Positions 56,184-64,000 of a DNA stretch of 64,000 nucleotides are shown piece by piece; the first letter of the stretch is position 1; every line of letters starts with the position of its first letter. The notes beneath the pieces were generated by a model that saw only the letters and a list, made by a program, of their open reading frames with translations, was not told the DNA's origin and ran no database searches. Position numbers and translations under genes: made by a program. The DNA is from Petunia secreta (taxonomy: Eukaryota > Streptophyta > Magnoliopsida > Solanales > Solanaceae), in NCBI GenBank assembly GCA_029990175.1, contig JARKIP010000011.1:29734001-29798000 (forward strand), read 5' to 3'.

Positions 56184-56653
56184 CTCTCTGATCAATATAT
56201 CTTCTTTTAATTCTTACTGCGTCCATGATTCGGTCAAATCATAGACAGTCTTCTCCTTAAAATATTTAACTTTACTATATTTCAAATTTGAATAGATAGG
56301 TCTTTAAAAAAAGAATTAGCTTAAATTGTACACTGTAGTTATTTCTTAACAGTAATTTTGCGATTTAACAAGCTTATATCAAAAGCATTAAGTAATAGCA
56401 CCTACTTGAATTAAGTAGCAAAAATACTTTGGAGAACGCGAAAGATTTGCCAACTCTAAAACCCTAAATTGCTATATAAACAGAAATAACGAGAACTATT
56501 TGTAGTCATGTAATGAGCTTATCCAATAAATGTTTCTCTTAAGTCCCAAACCTCATGAGATATCTTACTAAATGTCAATATTTTATTTAATCGATTTTAT
56601 TTCATACGTAGATGATTAACCTAAAAATACTGTTATAATCTAAGCACCTCCTA
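56184..56653. other. AT-rich spacer, nothing recognised
   Basis: No gene or repeat was supported between the broken Athila LTR and the Sirevirus LTR. Confidence 0.45.
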
Positions 56654-57522
56654 TGAACACTAGAAGAGGGGTTGAATAGTTTTCTCCAATTGTCTTCAAA
56701 GAACCAGACTCTTAATATCACAAACCCTGTTCTTGTCGCAACAGTTTTCCACTGCAAACACCACAACACAAACAAATTGCAAACTCAAGGAACACGGTAT
56801 TTTTACGTAGAAAACTCCTTGCTCAAGGGAGAAAATCACGACCCACGCTCTAGATTTTTGAACCAATCTACTAACACAAAGAGCAAGTTTTAGATTACAA
56901 AACTCTGTAACCAAGGGGCTACACTTTAGACCCTAATCACTCAACAAAGCTAAACTCTAGCTTTACAAAGTAATCTCATAATGGTTCACCTAATACAGTT
57001 GCTTCTAAAGAAAGCATGTAGATAAAACAATGATAGCACAAACTACGACAATTTCAAAACAAGAACTTAGACAGAATATCTAAGTTTAACTATGTAGCCT
57101 TCAACAGTTGTCTTCTCCAATTAAGTCACTTTGAAAGTTATTGGATCACCTTTGTATTGCTCTCAACTCTTTTTGTGAATAACTGAGTATCGGCTGCCTC
57201 AATTTACTAGCTTTTATAAGGGCTTCAAAACTCTAGTCGCATTATCCAAGGAAACCTTGTAATTTTGGTAAGACAAGATTTCTAGTGTATCTTTCCGTTT
57301 TTAACTCCAACTCTTATTCATACTTCAAAGATACAGCCACGGTACAACCTCTTTTAGCTGACTAGGATGCATACTCATTCATGCGCCACTCTTCCTAGTT
57401 CTGCAAGGATTTACAACCCTTAATCTTTTCGATCAGTCGTGCCCTTCTCCATAAGGACTAGGTTCTCCTCCAGAATCACTGAGGTCCTTCATTTGTCATT
57501 CTTCAAAACATTCACCTCAACA
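56654..57522 (-). repeat. Sirevirus 3' LTR
   Basis: On the minus strand it begins TGTTGAGGTGAATG at 57522, directly after the purine tract. The end is placed at about 56654, where the plus strand reads TGAACACTAGAAGAGGGG. Without the second LTR the end is unconfirmed. Confidence 0.6.
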
Positions 57523-57680
57523 AATTCCCCCTTTTTGATGATGACAAACAAATATTGGCAAAGAACCTGGACATATAAAAAACACTTAAAACACAGAAGC
57601 AAAAATATAGTTGAAAAATTTAAAACATATGAGTTAGATCACAAACACCCCAACATTTCCTTCTTCCCCCTTTTGGCATC
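57523..57680 (-). other. Two polypurine tracts before the Sirevirus 3' LTR
   Basis: On the minus strand CATCAAAAAGGGGGAATT abuts the LTR (57523-57540), and GATGCCAAAAGGGGGAAGAA lies at 57661-57680. Repeated purine tracts are typical of Sireviruses. Confidence 0.7.
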
Positions 57681-57983
57681 ATCGAAAAGATTTAAAATCC
57701 CGTAAGAGCAAATTAGTATTATCCAGTCTAGAGCACAAGGCAATCAAGTCAACTAAAGCACACATGAATAAAGCTAAGGGCCCAACCAGAACCAGATATA
57801 TTATAGACCAGACCCAATTCAAACTAAAGAAATTTAAAACCAATTATCCAGGGCGTGACAAACACACAGCCCAATTAAGTACATAACTTCAAATGATTGT
57901 CTTAAGATACACACATCAAGAGGGGACATATAGGGAAGGAAAGCAGGGATTTGGACAAGGACATGGAAGGAAGTGGGAAGGAC

Positions 57984-59996
57984 TTAGGTCTTCAGGTTGA
58001 AGTGCTTGACAAGTGCCTCAATATTCCTTGAATTCTTGGCCCTTTCTACCACCAGCTCGGCCTCATGCTTGTGACACTCAATCTTCAAGCGATCAATTTC
58101 TTGATCCTTCACCTTCAACTGGCTTTTCAATTCAGCATTCTCTTCATCTACTTCCAATACATGCTGCTCCAATTCCTTCACTGCTACAATTGCTTCATCA
58201 GGACCAAAGTCTTCACTTTTCTCATGCTGCTCTTGCTTGACTTGCACTGGCCTCTTTGATAACCTCTTCTCCTTGAAGAAGTCACAGTTTTTCAGCACAT
58301 TTTGGCCAAACATCTTATGCAGAGTAGGCTTCTTCCTATCTTCCAAGGGCACCCAAAGTGCTCAAAGACCTGCTGCAGGATGTAGGAATGCATAAAAGAA
58401 TGTGGCTTTTGATCAGTATCAGCAATCCTCTTTATGTGTCTGATGATCAGACCAGGCAGATTGATCCTTGTTCCTCTATCCAGCAGGTCCATATAGGTCA
58501 AGTCAAGAGCACACGCCTCACTATTCCTTTCCCCTCTAGGCAACAGAAACCTATGAACAAATTCAAAGAGAAACTGATGTGCAGGTTCCATCTCATTCTT
58601 CTCAACTTTTCTTTTCTTTCTGAGTTTAGTCTTTCCAGAGAATTTCTTCACGACACTCAGAGGAGTTACACCATCAGTTCCCTTTGGCCATTTCAACTTG
58701 ATGTACCTGCAATAACCTTCAGCAGGGATCTCAAGAATTACTCCCAACTCCTTTTTCCAAACTCTATTTCCACTCCTTTGACAACTGAGAACACTCTTCT
58801 TGCAGCTACTCTACAATTTATGTAGAACTCCCTAGTCTCCTCAGCATACAGAAATCTGTTCTCCTTAGCAAAGAGGTTCAACCACCCTTGATCTTCTATT
58901 TTCCTTAACAGAGGTTTTATGTTTTGCTCAATTAGGTCACTCAAGATGCTTCTAGCAAATACTTGGTGCCTAACAAAGAAGGCTCCCCTGTCAACCCCCT
59001 CATCAGTATCTTTTCTTTTCTTCTTGCTCTCTGCCTCACTATCAGAATCAGAGTCACTAGGGTCAACATAACTCCCATCCTCATCACTCTCCTCCTTTGC
59101 TTCAATAACACTCTTCACCTGCTTCTCATCTACCACCTTTTTACCCTGCTTCTTCTCAAGAGTTGCCATCTTCTCTACCTGTTGTTTCAGAGCAATCCTA
59201 GTAGCCACCCTCCTAGGTGCTGTCTGAGCAGTAGGCTTTTCATCACTTCTATTTTCACCTTGAGAGTTCTCATCACTCTCATCTACCAGCTTGCTTTTTG
59301 ACACAGCTTTTCCCCCTTTTAACAACCTTATTCTTTTATCTGTTTCTGGCTTTGTTTCACTTACAAAAACTACCTCATCTTCTTCCTCTTCTCTCATTAG
59401 CTTCTCATCCTCTTCACCAAATTTTCTCTTCACACTCTTCTTTTGTTTCTCCACAACTTTTCACTTCTACCATCATCATCCTGAATTTTTTCATCTTTGT
59501 CTCCCTCAGAGTCAGCCCAGTCAAGTTCTGCATCCTCAGCTATTGCAGGAACTGAGCAAGAGCTAGGTTCTTGACGCACTTCCTTTGTTGCCTCAACAGA
59601 ACTGGGTCCTCCACCTATTGGACCTTCCAACACAACCACCACATTAACCTTTTCCATAGAAGCAGCCTCCGAACTAGGTTTGTCGATTGGGCCTTTTTGA
59701 GACTCAATAGAGTCCTCCTCTCTCAATCTCTCCAACATATTTTCAACTACATTAACCTTCACTACTTTGTCAGTTACTAAAGGAACATGAAAACCACTCC
59801 CAAGAACAAGGTCCTCTATCACAGTCTGCAAATTTTCCTCACTAGCATTCCCCCTATCAGTTGTACCACTAGGCTCTATTGTTTCTACAATTTCATCTAG
59901 CCCTTTAACTAGATTTTCAGTGCTCAACATCCACGGGCTTTTAACCACATCTAAAGCAGTAGAACTAGTTAGGATTGAGTCAGGTCTTACCTCCAC
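57984..59996 (-). pseudogene. Sirevirus extra ORF after pol, three frameshifts
   Basis: Four open blocks follow each other in shifting frames: 59996-59430, 59454-58738, 58747-58292 and 58352-57984. They overlap by a few codons, so only small indels separate them. Order: an acidic N-terminus (DAELDWADSEGDKDEKIQDD); a Lys/Glu-rich part with a bipartite basic look (EKQKKSVKRKFGEEDEK); a domain with EETREFYIN and VKGVEIEFGKR; a Leu-rich part; then a C-terminal coiled coil (VLEVDEENAELKSQLKVKDQ). No ATG was seen at the start of the first block. This is the ORF often called env-like in Sireviruses, but no signal peptide or membrane span supports that name. The middle domain resembles the Athila extra ORF. 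Confidence 0.75.
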
Positions 59997-60556
59997 TAAT
60001 TTTTCAACGGAGACTGGTGATGCAGACGTCGGAGAGTGTGAGAAAGAGTAACGGTGGGTTGGGACTTCTCTAGGGAATAGGTAGTAATGATGGTGATGTA
60101 AAGGGAATCAGCTTTTTGAAGTTTTGGGTAACCAGAAAAGTGTAAGATTTGACGGTTATTTAAACTTACCTATTTAAGTTTTCTAGAATAGGTGGGGTCA
60201 GGTGGAGTCTTATAGAAGTATAACCACAAAAGGAATTGTTCCTATAATTATTGGCGGTTACACAGACATGGAAGGTTTCCTTGATGCACGTTCATCAAAA
60301 AATCAATTTCAGTTATGACACTTAACATAAATAGTTATGTAGATGTACCTGGACATGGTTCCTCATGCTTGTCTTGGTTCCTTCTACGTATCCCGTAGGT
60401 TCTTTCATGGGAACACATTAGCATACTCTAATGGTACTCAGTTTAACAAGTATACTTAAATAAATTACAAAATTAGACTGGATAATAGAGACTATAGTTA
60501 CAAACAAAATAATGAACAGTTAACTAACCAATCCTTGGGGAACAAATTCTGAGTCA
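59997..60556. other. Spacer between Sirevirus pol and extra ORF
   Basis: No gene. On the minus strand about 60000-60110 is pyrimidine-rich and could be a leader of the extra ORF. Confidence 0.5.
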
Positions 60557-63500
60557 TCAGCGTATTTTGGGCATACCTAACTCCAACCTGTTCCTCTTAA
60601 ATTGAACTTTGTTCAGTGCTTTGGTAAATATTTCAGCAATTTAGTCCTCAGTCCTGCAAGAATTTATGGTGATTAGACCCTTCTCCACATTATCTCTAAG
60701 AAAATGGTGTCTAATATCAATGTGCTTTGTTCTTTTATGTTGGACTGGGTTCTTGGCAATGTTCACTGCACTTGTGTTATCACAAAAAATAGGCACAGCT
60801 CCACATTTAATTCCAAAGTCCTCCAACTGTTGTTTGATCCATAGCAATTGTGAGCAGCATGATACAGCTGCTACATACTCTGCTTCTGCAGTAGACAAGG
60901 CTACTGAGTTCTGCTTCTTTGTAGCCCAAGAAACTAGGCAAGGACCAAGAAAGTGTGCCATCCCTGAAGTGCTTTTCCTGTCCACCAGATGACCTGCATA
61001 ATCAGCATCAGCAAAGCCAATTAGTTCAAAAGTACCTCCCCTTGGGTACCATAGACATAAATCCTGAGTTCCCTTCAAATATCTCAGGATTCTCTTCACA
61101 GCTGTTAAATATGATTCCTTAGGCTTGGACTGAAATCTTGCACATAGTCTCACACTGTATACAATATCAGGTCGTCTAGTTATGAGATAGAGGAGTGAAC
61201 CTATAATTCCTCTATATTTTGTCTCATTTGTAGTCGGACCTAGTTCGTCCATATCCAGCATTGTTCCAAGAGCAATAGGTGTGGACATTTCTTTTGCTCC
61301 TTCCATGTCGAACTTCTTTAAAAGTTCCTTGACATATTTCTGTTGGTGAATCATAGTTCCTTCAGGGGTCTGCTCAATCTGTAATCCTAGGAAGAAATTG
61401 AGTTCTCCCATCATGCTCATTTCGAATTCACTTCCTATCAACTCAGCAAATCCCTTGCATAATTCCTCATCAGTGGCACCAAAAATGATGTCATCAACAT
61501 ATACCTGAACCACCAATAGATCCTTTCCTTTTTTTCTTCAAGAACAATGTGTTGTCAATCTTCCCTCTTGAAAACCCATTCTTAAACAAGAATCCTGATA
61601 ATCTCTCATACCAGGCTCTAGGGGCTTGCTTCAATCCATAGAGTGCCTTATCAAATTTATAAACATGATCAGGAAATTCACTGTTCACAAAACATGGAGG
61701 CTGTATTACATAGACTTCTTCATTAAGGTAATCATTTAAGAATGCACTCTTCACATCCATCTGATACAGTGTAAACTCCATGTATGTAGCAAAGACAATC
61801 AACATTCTTATGATTTCCATCCTAGCTACTGGTGCAAAGGTTTCATCATAGTCGATTCCTTCCTCTTGGCTGTATCCTTGGACTACCAATCTAGCTCTGT
61901 TCCTTGTCACTATACCATGCTCATCCAATTTGTTTCTGAACACCCACTTTGTACCAATAATTGACCTGCCCTTTGGCTTAGGAACCAGATGCAAGACTTT
62001 GCTTCTTTCAAACTGATGTAATTCATCATGCATGGCTAGGACCCAATCAGGGTCTTCCAAGGCTTCTTTTATATTCTTTGGTTCCATAGATGATAGGAAG
62101 GCAAAGAACGCACAGAAGTTCTTCAAGGCAGATCTAGTCACAATTCCAGTATCCAGTTCAGATAGCACATTCTCCAGAGGATGATAACTTTGACGTTTCC
62201 ATGGTCGGGGTTGTATATGATGAGAAGAACCTTCAGCAACATCTAGAGTGGGTTCTTCCTGATTATTTGAATCATCAACTTCATCTGCTGTTCCCCTTGA
62301 CATGTTGACTCCTTGTTCCCTTTGAGCTGAATCTTCATTTTCCTCACATGGTTCCTCTCTTTCTTCTGGATTCTCAGAGTTAACTGTACCATCATCTCGA
62401 GCAAGACCAATGGCCTGATCATCTACTAATTTTTCATCAATTTCCTTATCCGATTCATCAAATACCACATGCATGCTCTCCTATATTGTTTGTGTTCTTT
62501 TGTTAAACACTTTGTATGCCTTGTTTTGAGTAGAGTACCCAAGAAATATTGCCTCATCACTTCTTGCATCAAATTTTTCCAATGGTCCCATGCCGTTGTT
62601 GTGAACAAACCATTTACACCCAAAGGGCCTCAGATGTGCAATATTCGGTTTCCTTCCTCTGAGAAGTTCATATGGAGTCTTGTCAAGAATAGCTCTTATG
62701 GAGCCCCTGTTCAACAAGTAACATGCAGTGTTTATAGCTTCAACCTAAAAGTTCCTTGCAAGACCACTTGATAACAACATGGTTCTTGCCATATCCTCCA
62801 GAGACATGTTCTTCCTTTCAACTACTCCATTCTCCTGTGGAGTTATTGGTGCAGAAAATTTATGATCAATGCTGTGTTTGGCACAATACTCAGAGAATTT
62901 TATGTTTTCGAACTCCGTGCCATGGTCAGATCTGATGCTGACCAGTTCCAGGCTCAACCTTTTCTGCACAACTCCAACCCAATCCTTGAAGCTATCAAAG
63001 GCTTCATCTTTGGATGCTAAGAACAGGGTCCATGTATACCTTGAGTAATCATCAACAATTACAAACACGAACCTCTTTCCTCCTCTGCTCCTGACTCTCA
63101 TGGGTCCACATAGATCCATATGTATCAACTCTAATGGCTTTGATGTGCTCACCATCTTTTTGGGTTTAAAGGATGATCTCACATGTTTTTCCTTAACACA
63201 GGCATCACACATTTTTATATTTTCAAATTTCTTGTTTGGCAATCCACAAACCAGCTCCTTCGATACTAACTTGTTGAGTTATGACAGACTAGCATATCCC
63301 ATTCTTTTGTTCCACAATTGAGAATCACTTTCTTGAACATTCAGGCATGTTAAGTTGTTTTCAGGCAGTGATTTCAGTGATGCTTTGTACACATTATTCA
63401 CCCTTTTTCCTTCCATGACAATCTCTCCACTCTGTAGGTTATTCACAATACACCCTACAGAGGAGAACCTCACTTCGTTTCCTCTATCACATAGTTGAGA

Positions 63501-64000
63501 GATACTCAGGAAATTGTGTCTAAGACCATCAACACAGTATACATTTTCAATGGCATGATCTAGAGTTCTCCCAACTTTTCCGATTCCCACGATCTAATCA
63601 CTTTTTCCTCCTCCGAAGGCTACACTGCCTCCTTGAAATGCTGTGAGTGAGAGAAAGTTTCTTCTGTCTCCTGTCATATATCTTGAACAACCATTGTTAA
63701 GAATCCAGCTTGGGTTGTTCACTCTTACTCCAGCCTTCAAAACAAAACAAGGGTTAGCTTTAGGAACCCAGACAAGCTTGGGTCCCTTCTTATGAGAAAA
63801 TGGATGAATCAAATATTTCTTAGCCCATTCAGGTAAAATACTCCTCTTATTTTTGGTCTTTGTCTTGCTTGAATTCATGTACCTTTGTTTGTAATGCCCA
63901 GTTTCACCACAGAAGGTGCACAACATGTTACAAGGCAAACCCACAAATTTGCTTTTAGGATTATATGGGGGGAGTGGTTTCTTGAATCCTAGCCCTTATT
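60557..64000 (-). pseudogene. Sirevirus gag end and pol (protease, integrase, RT, RNase H)
   Basis: In minus-strand order: a knuckle reading CTFCGETGHYKQRY near 63915 (last Cys lost); protease near 63700 with NNG where DSG is expected (WILNNGCSRYM); a pre-integrase block; integrase core 63242-62745 (VDDYSRYTW, SIRSDHGTEF, PQENGVVERKN, all three acidic residues present); RT 62060-61490 (GTKWVFRNKLDEHG, YQMDVKSAFLNDYL, ALYGLKQAPRAWYERL, and an intact YVDD near 61495); RNase H 60980-60640 (STAEAEYVAA, CDNTSAVNIAKNP). Stops lie near 63592, 63243, 62745, 62481 and 60641, and a frameshift near 61500-61516. Pol would end at 60557. The rest of gag lies outside the window. Confidence 0.9.

Larger units (their letters stand above)
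56654..64000 (-). mobile_element. Sirevirus-type (SIRE/Maximus) Ty1/copia element, 3' part
   Basis: Minus strand. Pol (64000-60557) is followed by a second ORF region (59996-57984), purine tracts and the 3' LTR (57522 down to about 56654). A long extra ORF after pol and more than one purine tract before the LTR are marks of the Sirevirus group. The 5' LTR and most of gag are outside the window. Stops and frameshifts break pol and the extra ORF. The left limit is a guess from the TGAACACTAGAAG edge. Confidence 0.88.

Noticed and set aside
57984..59996. Envelope protein of a retrovirus
   Set aside because: The position is that of the so-called env-like ORF, but the sequence is acidic, lysine-rich and coiled-coil with no signal peptide or membrane span.

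Overview
The window is plant nuclear DNA made almost entirely of transposable elements. I found no host protein-coding gene, tRNA or rRNA that I could defend. AT-rich spacers, Tat, Athila and Sirevirus-type LTR retrotransposons, a Stowaway and a Tourist MITE, a CACTA element and a tRNA-derived SINE point to a eudicot with a large repeat-rich genome. A Solanaceae-like asterid is my best guess, but that is an inference from style, not from a species marker.

Layout. 1-2437: a broken LINE on the minus strand (ORF1 and the start of the endonuclease). 3320-7168: a large inverted repeat with 470-bp arms. 8099-25039: a nest. A hAT-like element with 8-bp target duplications holds a 346-bp MITE, a SINE and a Ty3/gypsy Tat element (9071-24393, 5-bp duplications, LTRs about 99% identical). 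The Tat element holds a CACTA element (16686-21374), which holds a Tourist MITE (19911-20446). 25204-25431: a Stowaway MITE. 26238-38586: an old Ty1/copia element (plus strand) whose left LTR is split by a second, minus-strand copia element (26365-33615). 40507-42537: two elements with terminal inverted repeats, the second a MULE with an exact 9-bp duplication and a short cargo ORF. 44129: a Helitron-like 3' end. 44737-56183: an Athila-type Ty3/gypsy element with a truncated right LTR. 56654-64000: the 3' half of a Sirevirus-type copia element on the minus strand, running off the window.

The most interesting object is the antisense gene of the Tat element. Five open blocks on the minus strand (exons 22498-23482, 22286-22417, 22021-22203, 21445-21938 and 15928-16653) are joined by GT-AG boundaries with matching phases, give 2520 coding bases (839 codons plus stop) with no internal stop, and lie behind a TATA box at 23577-23584. 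The CACTA element sits inside the fourth intron, which would otherwise be 99 bp beside introns of 80-82 bp. The sense gag-pol of the same element is broken by a frameshift and several stops, so the element would depend on proteins made elsewhere while its antisense gene stays open.

Three of the LTR elements carry an extra ORF besides gag-pol: antisense in Tat, sense and intact in Athila (52705-53946, with a leader that looks spliced), and sense but frameshifted in the Sirevirus. The Athila and Sirevirus extra ORFs appear to share a domain.
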